Source of the DNA: Bizionia sp.
GTDB lineage: Bacteria > Bacteroidota > Bacteroidia > Flavobacteriales > Flavobacteriaceae
Length of the DNA: 64,000 nt
Reading direction: 5' to 3'
Assembly: GCA_020631395.1 (NCBI GenBank)
Contig: JAHDHI010000009.1
Location: 1 to 64,000 of the forward strand
The notes under the pieces were generated by a model. It made no database searches. It saw nothing but the letters and a program-made list of their open reading frames with translations, and had not been told where the DNA came from. Below, in pieces: positions 36,030 through 45,554 of the stretch. Every line of letters begins with the position of its first letter. Positions within the stretch are counted from its first letter, which is position 1. Both the position numbers and the translations under genes were made by a program.

Positions 36030-36758
36030 ATGAATTTAATCATCGATGTTGGTAATACTTGTGCTAAACTAGCTGTTTTTGAGCAGAATAAGTTGGTGTT
36101 CAAAATGATTGCCGAAACAAGCAATATTTTAAAAGAAATTATAAAAGTTCAAAAAAAATACGATTTGAAGCAGAAGGCAATCATTTCTTCTGTAGGAAAA
36201 ATAAATAAAAAGACATTGAAACACCTTGAAGAGACATTCAATCTTCAAATTTTGAGCCATAGGACAAATCTCCCGTTTAAAAATCTATATGCGACACCAA
36301 AGACTTTGGGAATAGACAGAATCGCTTTGGTTTGTGCCTCCGTAGAGCAATTTCCTGATCACAATGTCTTGATCATCGATGCAGGAACCTGTATCACTTA
36401 CGATTTCATAAATGCCGACAACGAGTATTTGGGAGGCGCCATTTCTCCCGGTATACAAATGCGTTATAAGGCATTGCATGGTCAAACGGCAAATTTGCCA
36501 TTGTTAGAAATGGAGGTGCCAAATCACATCATTGGAACCTCTACGGCAACTTCAATTCATTCCGGTGTAATCTATGGTGTTTTAAAGGAAATTGATGGAA
36601 ATGTCAATGCATACAAAGAGAAATATTCAGATTTAACAGTTATTTTAACAGGAGGAGACGCTAAATTGTTGTCTAAACAATTAAAAAGTAGCATATTTGC
36701 CAACTCAAATTTCCTTTTAGAAGGACTAAATTTTATTTTACAATTTAATTCAAACTAA
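36030..36758 (+). CDS. coaX: Type III pantothenate kinase
   Basis: First enzyme of coenzyme A synthesis, ATP plus pantothenate to 4'-phosphopantothenate. At 242 aa it shows the ASKHA phosphate motif DVGNT (6-10), GIDR (94-97), DAGTCITYD (117-125) and GGAISPGIQMR, all typical of CoaX. It is the first gene of a plus-strand operon. Its stop overlaps the next start (ATG at 36758). No exact TAnnTTTG box is seen in the shared gap with tRNA-Phe. Confidence 0.96.
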   Translation: MNLIIDVGNTCAKLAVFEQNKLVFKMIAETSNILKEIIKVQKKYDLKQKAIISSVGKINKKTLKHLEETFNLQILSHRTNLPFKNLYATPKTLGIDRIALVCASVEQFPDHNVLIIDAGTCITYDFINADNEYLGGAISPGIQMRYKALHGQTANLPLLEMEVPNHIIGTSTATSIHSGVIYGVLKEIDGNVNAYKEKYSDLTVILTGGDAKLLSKQLKSSIFANSNFLLEGLNFILQFNSN

Positions 36759-38068
36759 TGATAAAAAAACTTGTATTAGTTTTCATTGCATTTTTTGCAA
36801 TTCAAAGTTATGCCCAAGAGGGTACAGCATCTCCTTATTCCTTTTATGGAATAGGAAGCTTAAAATTTAAAGGAACTGTCGAAAACAGGAGTATGGGTGG
36901 ACTAAGCATCTACAAAGACAGTATCCACGTGAATTTAAGAAATCCTGCCACTTACGGAGGTGACAATTTAAAGAATGCATTGTACAATAACGAGAGCCGT
37001 CCTGTGAAATTCTCTGTAGGAGGAAGCCATGCCAGTACAAAATTGAAAAGTAACAACAGTAGCGATCGCGTGTCGTCATCCTCTTTCGATTACTTGTCGA
37101 TTTCCATTCCAGTAGGTAAGTTGGGCTTTGGCTTTGGCTTGTTGCCATATACCGCCGTAGGATACAAGTTGGAAACTACGAATGAAAATGGCTTGGATAC
37201 TCGATTCAAAGGAGAAGGAGGATTGAATAAAGCGTATTTTTCCTTGGGATACCAATTTACTGAAGGGTTGAGTTTTGGAGTAGATGCAAATTACAACTTT
37301 GGAAACATTCAAAATAGCACCATCGAGTTCAGGTATAACAATGAAGGAGAACCATTGCAAACGCAATCAAAAGAATCCAATAGGTCGGATTTGAGTGGAT
37401 TGAACTTCAATTTGGGATTGCACTACAAAGCAATGATATCAGATAAGCTGGAATTGCAAACTGCATTTACGTTTTCGCCCAAAAGTGATTTGACTTCGAA
37501 GAATGAACGCTCATTTTCCAGTTTGACAATCAATCAGATAACTGGAACGGAGTTCATAATAAATACCATAGGAGCAGACTTGGTGGCCGATGGGTTGAAT
37601 GAAACAAACTTGACCTTGCCGTCTAAATATTCGTTTGGAGCAGGAATAGGAGCGCCAAGGAAATGGTTTGCCGGTATCGAGTACACATCACAAAAAACGA
37701 GTGAATTCTCCAATGTGTTGTATACAAATACAGGAACAACATACGAGGATGCTTCGGTTTTGGCAATTGGAGGTTTCTACATACCTAAATACAATTCTTT
37801 TTCAAGTTATTGGGATAGAGTGGTCTATAGGGGTGGATTGCGTTTTGAGAAAACAGGTCTAAACATAAATAATGAGTCTATTAAAGAGTTTGGCATGTCT
37901 TTTGGAGTAGGTTTACCAGTAGGAACATTGTTCTCTAATGCCAACCTAGGAATAGAGGTGGGGAAAAGAGGAACCACGAATGGTAACCTTATCAAAGAGA
38001 ACTTTGTGAACTTCCAATTGAGTCTATCGTTGAACGATAGATGGTTTACAAAGAGAAAGTATGACTAA
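36758..38068 (+). CDS. Outer-membrane beta-barrel protein, FadL/OmpP1-like
   Basis: A 436-aa protein with a signal peptide (about 1-19, ending SYAQ) and alternating beta strands throughout (LSISIPVGKLGFGFGLLPYT, LSFGVDANYNFGNIQNST, ELQTAFTFSPKSDLTS). The YSFYGIGSLKFKGTVENRSM start is typical of a conserved flavobacterial barrel found next to coaX and related to OmpP1/FadL. It may carry hydrophobic compounds or help assemble the outer membrane. The exact role is unproven. It overlaps coaX by one base and the TPR gene by the last eight bases. Confidence 0.8.
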   Translation: MIKKLVLVFIAFFAIQSYAQEGTASPYSFYGIGSLKFKGTVENRSMGGLSIYKDSIHVNLRNPATYGGDNLKNALYNNESRPVKFSVGGSHASTKLKSNNSSDRVSSSSFDYLSISIPVGKLGFGFGLLPYTAVGYKLETTNENGLDTRFKGEGGLNKAYFSLGYQFTEGLSFGVDANYNFGNIQNSTIEFRYNNEGEPLQTQSKESNRSDLSGLNFNLGLHYKAMISDKLELQTAFTFSPKSDLTSKNERSFSSLTINQITGTEFIINTIGADLVADGLNETNLTLPSKYSFGAGIGAPRKWFAGIEYTSQKTSEFSNVLYTNTGTTYEDASVLAIGGFYIPKYNSFSSYWDRVVYRGGLRFEKTGLNINNESIKEFGMSFGVGLPVGTLFSNANLGIEVGKRGTTNGNLIKENFVNFQLSLSLNDRWFTKRKYD

Positions 38069-38087
38069 CAGCATAAAATTTAAGATT

Positions 38088-39443
38088 ATGAAAACTAACA
38101 TTACATTATTGATTACGGTTCTATTTTTAGGTCTCAACCTAAGCTTTGGACAAAGCCAGGAAGAATGCTTGACGAAACTGTCCATAATGTCTGAGTATGC
38201 CAAGGCCAAAGATTATGAAGCAGCATACAAACCATTTATGGAGCTAAGAGAAAAATGTCCTAAATACAATAAGGCCATCTATGTATATGGTGAAAAAATA
38301 TTGGAGCACAAGATTGAAAAATCCACTGGAGGTGAAAAAGTAGCTTTCATCAACGATCTTATCAAGATGTGGGACGAAAGAGCTGTGCACTTTGCAAGCA
38401 AGACGCCAAAAGGTGAATACGATGCCAACAAGGCACAGTTGAAATACGATAACAAGAAGGAATTAGGATTGAACGATGCTCAACTGTATCAAGCTTTCGA
38501 TGGCGCTTTCAATGGAGACAGAGATACGTTCAAAAACCCAAAGAGTCTATACATCTATTTCAAATTGATGGTGAAGCTGTATGATGGAGGTCAGAAAACG
38601 GCACAACAATTATTTGACAAGTACGATGACATCGTAGAAAAGATAGAGGAAGAAGTCAAAGAGAACTCAGAAAAACTGAATGTACTGTTGACAAAGGAGG
38701 AATCAGGAACTGCATTGACGAAAAAAGAAGGGAAGTATAAAAAATACTACACGCAAGTATTGGCGGCTTTCGACAAGATTTCTGGAAGTGTCGATACAGA
38801 ACTAGGTGATAGAGCCAACTGTACAAACTTGATACCGTTGTACCAGAAGGATTTTGAGGAAAACAAAGGGAATGCACTATGGTTGCAAAGAGCGGCTAGC
38901 AAAATGTCCGACAAGGATTGTACGGGAGATCCTTTGTTCTTCAAGTTGGTGAATGCTTACCATAAATTGAGTCCATCTGCAAGTTCTGCATATTACTTGG
39001 GCATATTGAAAGACAAAGAAGGTAAATCGAACGAAGCACTTAAATACTATGAGCAATCTTTGACATTGCAAACGGACAATTTCAAAAAAGCCAGATTGTA
39101 CAAGAGAATAGCGAATAAGCTTAAAAAGAAAGGAAGCTTAAGTAAAGCAAGAAGCTATTTCCAGAAGGCATTGGAGTTCAATCCTTCAGATAAGAGCCCA
39201 CACTCCTTCATAGCAGCAATGTATGCAAGCAGTGCCAAAAACTGTGGAGATTCTAACTTCAACAAGAGAGCAGTATACTGGTTGGCGGCAAAGGAAGCAG
39301 CAAAGGCGGGTAACAGCAAGGCAGTGGCAAGGTACAATGCGTTGGCGCCTACCACGTCCGAGATTTTCACGGAAGGCAATGCTGGTACGACCATTACGAT
39401 TGGATGTTGGATTGGTAGAAGTGTAACAGTACCAAAGGTCTAA
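38088..39443 (+). CDS. Secreted tetratricopeptide-repeat protein
   Basis: A protein of about 451 aa starting MKTNITLLITVLFLGLNLSFG with a signal peptide. I prefer ATG 38088, since the frame from 38061 adds nine residues ahead of a good signal. TPR-like repeats are clear near the C-terminus (SPSASSAYYLGILKDKEGKS, ALKYYEQSLTLQTDNFKKAR, GSLSKARSYFQKALEFNPSD). The middle has a long charged helical region. It sits between the barrel protein and lptC, so it likely acts in the periplasm in envelope assembly. Confidence 0.85.
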   Translation: MKTNITLLITVLFLGLNLSFGQSQEECLTKLSIMSEYAKAKDYEAAYKPFMELREKCPKYNKAIYVYGEKILEHKIEKSTGGEKVAFINDLIKMWDERAVHFASKTPKGEYDANKAQLKYDNKKELGLNDAQLYQAFDGAFNGDRDTFKNPKSLYIYFKLMVKLYDGGQKTAQQLFDKYDDIVEKIEEEVKENSEKLNVLLTKEESGTALTKKEGKYKKYYTQVLAAFDKISGSVDTELGDRANCTNLIPLYQKDFEENKGNALWLQRAASKMSDKDCTGDPLFFKLVNAYHKLSPSASSAYYLGILKDKEGKSNEALKYYEQSLTLQTDNFKKARLYKRIANKLKKKGSLSKARSYFQKALEFNPSDKSPHSFIAAMYASSAKNCGDSNFNKRAVYWLAAKEAAKAGNSKAVARYNALAPTTSEIFTEGNAGTTITIGCWIGRSVTVPKV

Positions 39444-39997
39444 TGCGAAAAAGCAAAAGACATATCATAAGAAACGGAGTCATGGCATTAGCTGTGACTT
39501 TGTTTTTTTCCTGCAAGAACAACTTCAAGGAAGTGCAGAAGATAGGGATATCCGCCAACGAACCACAAGGTGTGGCAGAAGGCATCAATGCAAAGCGAAC
39601 GGATTCTGGTCGTGTGTCTGCAAATTTGATGAGCCCGAAAATGTTGGACTTTGGAAATAGGGCATTTGGTTACTCCGAATTTCCAGAAGGCATAACATTG
39701 TACGTTTACGACGACCAAAATGAAAAAAGTACGATCATTTCGGATTATGCCATACTATACAAGGAAACGGATTTGATAGACTTGCAAGGCAATGTGATAG
39801 TGTCTACTCCTACAAAAGATACGCTTTATGCAAAACAACTCTATTTCGATCAAAAAAAGAAATGGATATTCACCAACCAATCGGTAACATACAAGTCCCA
39901 AGATTACATTACACACGGTGGTGGCTTCGATTCCGACAAGGATTTTACCCTTACGGAAGTTCTAGAGATAAGTGGGCAGTTTGCAGTATCGGAATAG
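39443..39997 (+). CDS. lptC: LPS export protein LptC
   Basis: A 184-aa protein with an N-terminal lipobox-like end (VTLFFSCKNN) and one LptC domain built of beta strands: GITLYVYDDQNEKSTIISDY, LIDLQGNVIVSTPTKDTLYA and KKWIFTNQSVTYKSQDYITH. The ends of such strands form the jellyroll through which LPS passes from LptB2FG to LptA. The start overlaps the TPR gene stop. The lipoprotein form is usual in Bacteroidetes. Confidence 0.88.
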   Translation: MRKSKRHIIRNGVMALAVTLFFSCKNNFKEVQKIGISANEPQGVAEGINAKRTDSGRVSANLMSPKMLDFGNRAFGYSEFPEGITLYVYDDQNEKSTIISDYAILYKETDLIDLQGNVIVSTPTKDTLYAKQLYFDQKKKWIFTNQSVTYKSQDYITHGGGFDSDKDFTLTEVLEISGQFAVSE

Positions 39998-40069
39998 GTA
40001 ATTAATCCCGTACTTGAATATGGACTTCAAAAAAATGCATATCTTTACTATAATTAATTTTTTTACAAG

Positions 40070-40261
40070 GTGAAATATTTAAAATTTTCTCAATACGTAT
40101 ACATAATAGCAGCAATTTACTTTTTGTATCAAGTTGTTGTGAGTTGGAGCTCCGATAGAAGCCATGCGTATCTTTCATTGTTTTTATGCATATTGGCGAC
40201 ATTTATGTTTTTCTTCAGAAGGAAATTCAATAAAAAATTCAATGACAGAGGTCAATCTTAA
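40070..40261 (+). CDS. Small two-helix membrane protein
   Basis: A 63-aa protein with two hydrophobic helices (about 10-26 and 36-52), a short polar loop (WSSDRSHAYLS) and a basic tail RRKFNKKFNDRGQS. It begins at GTG 40070, and A-rich sequence precedes it. It lies in the envelope operon, four bases before the CNNM/CBS gene, suggesting co-expression. No family is recognised. It is a conserved type of small flavobacterial membrane protein by its position, but the function is unknown. Confidence 0.75.
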   Translation: MKYLKFSQYVYIIAAIYFLYQVVVSWSSDRSHAYLSLFLCILATFMFFFRRKFNKKFNDRGQS

Positions 40262-40265
40262 CTAA

Positions 40266-41564
40266 ATGACGACAACACTCGCAATAATCATAATCATAGT
40301 GTCATTATTGCTTTCTGCTTTTTTTTCGGGAATGGAAATAGCCTATGTGTCCGCAAACAAGATCCATATAGAAATTGAAAAGAAGCAAGATGGATTTCTA
40401 GCAAGAATACTGTCCAAACTTACGGCGAAACCATCGAAGTTCATTGCTACGATGCTCATTGGAAACAACATAGCATTGGTCGTCTATGGTTTTTTCATGG
40501 GGGACTTGTTGATGGTGTGGTTCAAATCCATACTACCAGGAATAGAGTCAAGCATTATTGTATCCCTATTGGACGACTTTAATTTGTTGAGTCAAACAAT
40601 CATTTCAACATTGGTAATACTCTTTACCGCAGAGTTTTTGCCGAAGGTGTTTTTTCAAATATATTCCAATACTTTTATAAAGGCATTGGCGTTCCCTGCC
40701 TATCTCTTTTACCTGTTGTTTTCTTGGATTTCGGACTTCATACTCTGGATTTCGGATTTCGTGTTGAAACGATTCTTCAAAACAGAGGGAGACCAAGTGC
40801 AACTTGCTTTTACAAAGGTGGAGTTGGGCAATTACATAAGTGAGCAGATGGAATCGGTGGAAGCACATGAAGATGTGGATAGCGAAATACAGATTTTTCA
40901 GAATGCATTGGAGTTTGCAGAGGTGAAAGCACGGGAGGTAATGGTGCCTAGGACAGAAATCGTTGCGGTGGAAATTAACGATTCCATCGAGGAGTTAAAC
41001 ATATTGTTCATAGAAACTGGCTACTCCAAGATTTTGATTTACAAGGACACTGTCGATGACATCATAGGTTATGCCCATGCATTCGAGCTCTTTAAAAGAC
41101 CCAAGACAATAAAGGCAATGATACTTGCCGTGGAGTATGTTCCAGAGACAATGCTAATAAACGACATACTTAACGTACTCATAAAAAAGCGAAAGAGCAT
41201 AGCGATCGTCTTGGATGAATACGGAGGGACGTCGGGAATGATGACAGTGGAGGATATCGTAGAGGAGTTGTTTGGGGAGATTGAGGATGAGCATGACACC
41301 GTTTTGCTAATTGAAGAGAAAAAAGACAACTCGAATTACGTGTTCTCTGCCCGGTTGGAGGTCGATTACTTGAATGAGACCTATAAGCTCAATCTGCCTG
41401 AAAGTGAAAACTACGAAACTCTGGGAGGATTGATAGTGGGGCATACCGAGGAAATTCCAGAACAAGATGAATTGGTGGATACCGAAAAATTTCAATTCAG
41501 GATCTTGGAAGTTTCAGATACTAAAATTAATTTGGTGAGTCTTAATGTTAAAGAGGAAGATTAG
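40266..41564 (+). CDS. Hemolysin-family CNNM/CBS/CorC domain protein
   Basis: A 432-aa membrane protein: a CNNM (DUF21) domain of about four helices (residues 5-185, with AFFSGMEIAYVSANKIHIE), two CBS domains (about 210-330, with REVMVPRTEIVAVEI and VLDEYGGTSGMMTVEDIVEE) and a C-terminal CorC/HlyC domain (about 345-430). Such proteins are linked to Mg2+/Co2+ efflux or regulation. GldE of the gliding machinery has the same architecture, but no other gld gene is present here. It is part of the operon coaX to ppiD. Confidence 0.9.
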   Translation: MTTTLAIIIIIVSLLLSAFFSGMEIAYVSANKIHIEIEKKQDGFLARILSKLTAKPSKFIATMLIGNNIALVVYGFFMGDLLMVWFKSILPGIESSIIVSLLDDFNLLSQTIISTLVILFTAEFLPKVFFQIYSNTFIKALAFPAYLFYLLFSWISDFILWISDFVLKRFFKTEGDQVQLAFTKVELGNYISEQMESVEAHEDVDSEIQIFQNALEFAEVKAREVMVPRTEIVAVEINDSIEELNILFIETGYSKILIYKDTVDDIIGYAHAFELFKRPKTIKAMILAVEYVPETMLINDILNVLIKKRKSIAIVLDEYGGTSGMMTVEDIVEELFGEIEDEHDTVLLIEEKKDNSNYVFSARLEVDYLNETYKLNLPESENYETLGGLIVGHTEEIPEQDELVDTEKFQFRILEVSDTKINLVSLNVKEED

Positions 41565-41709
41565 CCTAATACGATTAACTTTAAGGCTTCATTTAAAGAA
41601 AAGTAAGACACATTTCCAAATTATTGGAATTAATGATAAATTCTCCTTTTATTATTAAATAGAAAATGGTATTTTCGCCCACTATATTTCATAAAATCTA
41701 TTTCGACAG

Positions 41710-43836
41710 ATGGCAATTTTAAATAAGATAAGACAAAAAACATTCGTACTGATATTGGTAATAGCATTGGCATTATTTGCTTTTATACTATCGGGACTTT
41801 TTGATTCAAACGTGAGTATTGGAGGAAAGTCTCCAAATGTGGTGGCAACGATAAATGGAGAGGATATTTCTCGTGAGGCATTTATGGCCCAAGTTGAAGC
41901 AAGAAAAAACCCTAATGCAACGATGACTCAGATAATGAATCAAGTGTATAATTCCGAAGTCAACAGGATAGTCATGGAAACTCAGTTTGAAGAACTTGGA
42001 TTAAGCATTGGTAGAGAACAAATGATAGAGTTGCTAAAGCCTAGTTTACAGAATAGCCCAGAGTTTCAAAATGAAGCAGGTTTGTTCGACAAGGCAAAAC
42101 TAAACACTTACATCGCCAATTTGAAGGATGGGAAGAACAAACTGGCCTACCAACAATGGGTAGACTATGAAACGTCTGTTTCTGCAAGAGGGTTGCAAGA
42201 GACATATATGAACTTGGTCAAAGCAGGCACAACAGCAACTTTGAATGAAGGAGAGTTGGATCATAAGCTTGAAGGAGACAAGGTGGACATCAAATTTGTT
42301 CAAATACCTTTTTCTTCGATACAGGACAGCAGCATCGAAGTTTCAAAATCTGAAATTACAAGCTATATCAACAAGCACAAGAAAAAATACGAAGTAGAAG
42401 ATTCAAGAAACATACAATTTGTAAAGTTTGACGAAGTAGCTTCTGTTGAAGATGAGAATGCAATTAAGGCAGAATTGGCGAAATTGATAGATGGTGAAGT
42501 AAAATATGTAGATGGTAATACAGATACCATTCCAAGCTTTGCAAAGGTGACAGCGGATAAGGTTGGGGCTTTCGTAAACGAACATTCGGATTCAGACATC
42601 AAATTTACAGACAACTACAATTTCCCAAATACGATTCCTGCCGCAATAAAGGATACGATTACAAAACTTAACGTAGGAGCCGTATACGGGCCATACAAAG
42701 ACGGAACTGCTTACAAGATAACGAAATTGGTCGCAGTGACACAATTGCCGGATTCTGTAAAAGTAAGACACATATTGGTTCCTTTTGTCGGAGCGACTAG
42801 AGCAGCTGCAGATGTGGTGAAAACGGATGAACAAGCCAAAGCGACTGCAGATAGCATATTGGGAGCCATAAAATCCAGAAGTGCCAAGTTTGTGGACTTG
42901 TTGGATTTGTCTTCGGATAAAGTGAGCAATGAAAAAGATGGAGAGATCGAATTTGGATACAATGCAGGAATGGCAGCCGAGTTCAAGGCTTTCTCTTTCG
43001 AGAACAAAAAAGGAGACATAGATGTTGTCAAAACATCATTTGGATACCACATCATTGAAATATTAAGTCAAAAAGATAAAGAAGCTGCTTATAAATTGGC
43101 GACGATAGAAAGAAAGATAGAAGCATCATTGGAAACCGAAGACAAAATATTCAGAGATGCTTCCAATTTTGAAATAGCAGCAAGCAAGAAAGATTTCCAA
43201 GAAGTGGCAAAAGAAGCCAATGCAAGGGTGAATCCAGTAAATACAATCAAGGAATTGGACGAAAACATTCCTGGAGTCGGTAACCAAAGAGCAATAGTGC
43301 GTTGGACGTTTGAAGACGGAACTGAGGTTGGAGACGTAAAACGTTTTTCCATCCCTGGAGGCGGCTATGTAATTGCTCAAGTTACTGCTAAAAATGAAGC
43401 AGGTCTAATGAACTTAACTGATGCATCTGTTACTGCATTGCCTGAAATAAGAAAAGAGAAAAAAGCAAAGCAGATCAAGGATAGAATTAGTGCAACGACG
43501 TTGGAGGATCTAGCTGCAGCTGAAAATCAAACGATAAAATCTGCTTCGGCAATCAACATGAAGAATCCAACCATTGCAGGCGCAGGAAAAGAGGCATTGG
43601 TTGTGGGGACCGCTTTTGGTTTGGAAGAAGGAGCAACATCCAAATTGGTTACTGGTGACAATGGAGTGTATATGATACAAGTGACCAAGAAGACACCAGC
43701 TGTAAAATTGGATAACTACCAATCCTTTGCAAACCGTCTGGGAACGCAAAAGGTAAATGCAGTAAACTCTAGATTGTTGCAAGCATTGAAAGATGCTGCA
43801 GAGATAGAGGACAATAGAGCTAAAACGGTTCAATAA
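41710..43836 (+). CDS. Parvulin-type peptidyl-prolyl isomerase (PpiD/SurA-like)
   Basis: A 708-aa periplasmic chaperone with one N-terminal membrane anchor (11-30). An N-terminal SurA_N-like chaperone region (about 45-180) is followed by a parvulin domain (about 345-455; VKVRHILVPFVG start, DIDVVKTSFGYHIIEIL end) and a second, parvulin-like C-terminal part. It helps outer-membrane proteins fold. It is the last gene of the envelope block, 145 bases after the CNNM gene, and is followed by a very strong terminator. It may have its own promoter; only one-mismatch -7 boxes are visible. Confidence 0.92.
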   Translation: MAILNKIRQKTFVLILVIALALFAFILSGLFDSNVSIGGKSPNVVATINGEDISREAFMAQVEARKNPNATMTQIMNQVYNSEVNRIVMETQFEELGLSIGREQMIELLKPSLQNSPEFQNEAGLFDKAKLNTYIANLKDGKNKLAYQQWVDYETSVSARGLQETYMNLVKAGTTATLNEGELDHKLEGDKVDIKFVQIPFSSIQDSSIEVSKSEITSYINKHKKKYEVEDSRNIQFVKFDEVASVEDENAIKAELAKLIDGEVKYVDGNTDTIPSFAKVTADKVGAFVNEHSDSDIKFTDNYNFPNTIPAAIKDTITKLNVGAVYGPYKDGTAYKITKLVAVTQLPDSVKVRHILVPFVGATRAAADVVKTDEQAKATADSILGAIKSRSAKFVDLLDLSSDKVSNEKDGEIEFGYNAGMAAEFKAFSFENKKGDIDVVKTSFGYHIIEILSQKDKEAAYKLATIERKIEASLETEDKIFRDASNFEIAASKKDFQEVAKEANARVNPVNTIKELDENIPGVGNQRAIVRWTFEDGTEVGDVKRFSIPGGGYVIAQVTAKNEAGLMNLTDASVTALPEIRKEKKAKQIKDRISATTLEDLAAAENQTIKSASAINMKNPTIAGAGKEALVVGTAFGLEEGATSKLVTGDNGVYMIQVTKKTPAVKLDNYQSFANRLGTQKVNAVNSRLLQALKDAAEIEDNRAKTVQ

Positions 43837-43855
43837 TCTAAGATACACACCTTAC

Positions 43856-43901
43856 ATAAAACCAAAACACCTCGCAATTTTGCGAGGTGTTTTGGTTTTA
43901 T
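43856..43901. terminator. Very strong intrinsic terminator after ppiD
   Basis: A perfect 21-bp stem (43856-43876 with 43881-43901) and a four-base loop, 20 bases past the ppiD stop. A-rich and T-rich flanks make it bidirectional. Confidence 0.95.
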
Positions 43902-44165
43902 GGATTATTTGAAACCGGAAAGGTTTTGACTAAGGATTCAAAATCGTATCCCATGAGAGATAATGATTTGGAGGCCTTTGAAATGGAGTCATACATTTTA
44001 TTTTAGGTGCTTATATTTGAAAAAAGACTTTTATGGGAGCCGGAATTGCGAGTAACGGATTAATCACTTTTCGAAGTTTTGGAAGGTAAGAGTCAAATCA
44101 CTGTAAAAAATATTTGCAGCTATTGATTGATGAAAGTAATTCATGGCATGTCGGAAACATTTTAT

Positions 44166-44173
44166 TAACTTTG
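44166..44173 (+). promoter_or_regulatory. Candidate -7 box of the small gene at 44211
   Basis: TAACTTTG matches TAnnTTTG. No TTG occurs at the proper upstream distance, so support is partial. Confidence 0.35.
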
Positions 44174-44210
44174 AGTAATTTGTTGCCAGAGAAAACCCGA
44201 TAAACAAATT

Positions 44211-44498
44211 ATGATAAAATTCCTATTAAACGGTTATACCAAACTTGGAATTTCTTATTTGTCAGACGGTAATACAGTAAGAAATCCGCCAAATGTTAAC
44301 CGTTATCATATGAGCATAGTTAAGCCAGGTATCTCTGATTTTTTACAATCATCAGATTTGAAGATAGAATATGAAAATGTTTCGGGGATAGAGAGGCTAA
44401 ATTGGAACAATAAAGTAAATCCAGCTTTGGACTACGTTACAGAACAACAAGTAAACATATACCAAATGCCTTTGGAAATGGTTTTGATCAAACAATAA
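44211..44498 (+). CDS. Hypothetical 95-aa protein
   Basis: A 95-aa frame starting MIKFLLNGYTKLGISYLSDG with mixed charged and aromatic residues (NVNRYHMSIVKPGISDFL, VSGIERLNWNNKVNPAL). It shadows no other gene. A -7 promoter-like box lies 38 bases upstream and the start follows an A-rich stretch. It has no signal or membrane helix and I recognise no family. It stands alone between the ppiD terminator and a convergent gene, so it may be a real orphan gene. Confidence 0.5.
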   Translation: MIKFLLNGYTKLGISYLSDGNTVRNPPNVNRYHMSIVKPGISDFLQSSDLKIEYENVSGIERLNWNNKVNPALDYVTEQQVNIYQMPLEMVLIKQ

Positions 44499-44620
44499 TG
44501 GCAATAACGAATATCGCAAAAAAGCAGTTAAGTAAAATCTTAAACAATCATTCAGTTCTAAGAGTGTACAAAATCAAAAAAACATCCAAGTTTTAGTAAT
44601 ATTTCTATTGGTAATCTGTA

Positions 44621-45541
44621 TTAAGACGCCAAAACCATATTTGTAAAAGGAATGATGGTTTGGTATCCTTTTGAATTGAAGTAATGTTCCACCTCGTTAA
44701 ATCTTCCAGTGGCCAATATGAAATCCCCTCCCCATCCACCAAGGCTTTTTATGGCATTATCGTAATCGTTGAAGAGTCGTTCTTGTATGGGGGTTTGATT
44801 GGTGATTCGTCCAATTAAAACCTCATGCTTGGCAATCAAGTGTTCGAATTCAACAATCGTGTTTGACGAATTCAGCTTATTGGTGATTGCGTCTATTTCG
44901 AGTATGACTTCGGAAACTTGTCTTTTGTTCTTCAAATAGGTTTTTATGGCTTCTCTGCTATCCTGCTTTTGGTTTAGATGTACGAAATGCAATCTATCCT
45001 TGAAGGAAGGATTGAAGTTTGCTGGCTCAATGTTTGGTATGTTCTCTTTCAAGGAATAGAATATGGGGGTGTCGTTGGATGCGCACGCAATGTCGTAGCC
45101 ACTGCCTCCAAAAGTAGCGTCGGATAGTTTAAAAGGATCGATTTTCGCCCACTGCGCAACATTGTTGAGCAAGGTCGAAGAAGACCCCAACCCCCAATTT
45201 CTAGGAAAATCCAATTTCGATACTACGGAGTATCCTTTTTCGTCCTTTAAAAAGTTTGGGTTTAGTCGGATTGCTGCATTTAGAATTTGAATCAATCGTC
45301 CAGATATGTCATTTGGAGCGTTGGAAAAACCATTGGAAATGGCATCAAATGAAAAAGAACCTTCAAACCAAATCTCATTGTTCTCATCAATGCTTTTCCA
45401 TAGGACCTTGGATTCCTTGTTGGGTTCGACAAGCAACGATTGACCATGTTTTGTAGGTATAGCCAATGCCCTAGCTCCATCAAGTACGACATATTCGCCA
45501 GAGAGCAATAGTTTTCCGTTGCTATAGAAAGTTTTGGTCAC
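44621..45541 (-). CDS. GYDIA family GHMP kinase
   Basis: A 306-aa GHMP-fold kinase. YSNGKLLLSGEYVVLDGARA is the start strand, RNWGLGSSSTLLNNVAQWA the ATP-binding motif 2 and GGSGYDIACA the family-naming block. The C-terminal AIKSLGGWGGDFILATG is motif 3. Given the HMG-CoA reductase gene upstream, it probably acts as a mevalonate-pathway kinase in Bacteroidetes, although its substrate was not read from the sequence. It lies 13 bases after the reductase and ends the unit. Confidence 0.92.
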   Translation of the reverse strand: MTKTFYSNGKLLLSGEYVVLDGARALAIPTKHGQSLLVEPNKESKVLWKSIDENNEIWFEGSFSFDAISNGFSNAPNDISGRLIQILNAAIRLNPNFLKDEKGYSVVSKLDFPRNWGLGSSSTLLNNVAQWAKIDPFKLSDATFGGSGYDIACASNDTPIFYSLKENIPNIEPANFNPSFKDRLHFVHLNQKQDSREAIKTYLKNKRQVSEVILEIDAITNKLNSSNTIVEFEHLIAKHEVLIGRITNQTPIQERLFNDYDNAIKSLGGWGGDFILATGRFNEVEHYFNSKGYQTIIPFTNMVLAS

Positions 45542-45554
45542 TTGGTGTTTTTGT

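Larger units (their letters stand above)
43837..44210. other. Intergenic region after ppiD
   Basis: Holds the terminator at 43856-43901 and, near its end, a TAnnTTTG box at 44166-44173 preceding the small gene at 44211. Between them I see no gene or RNA signature. Confidence 0.5.

Noticed and set aside
40266-41564. GldE of the gliding motility machinery
   Set aside because: The architecture is the same, but there are no other gld genes nearby and the context is coaX/lptC; the general family name is safer.
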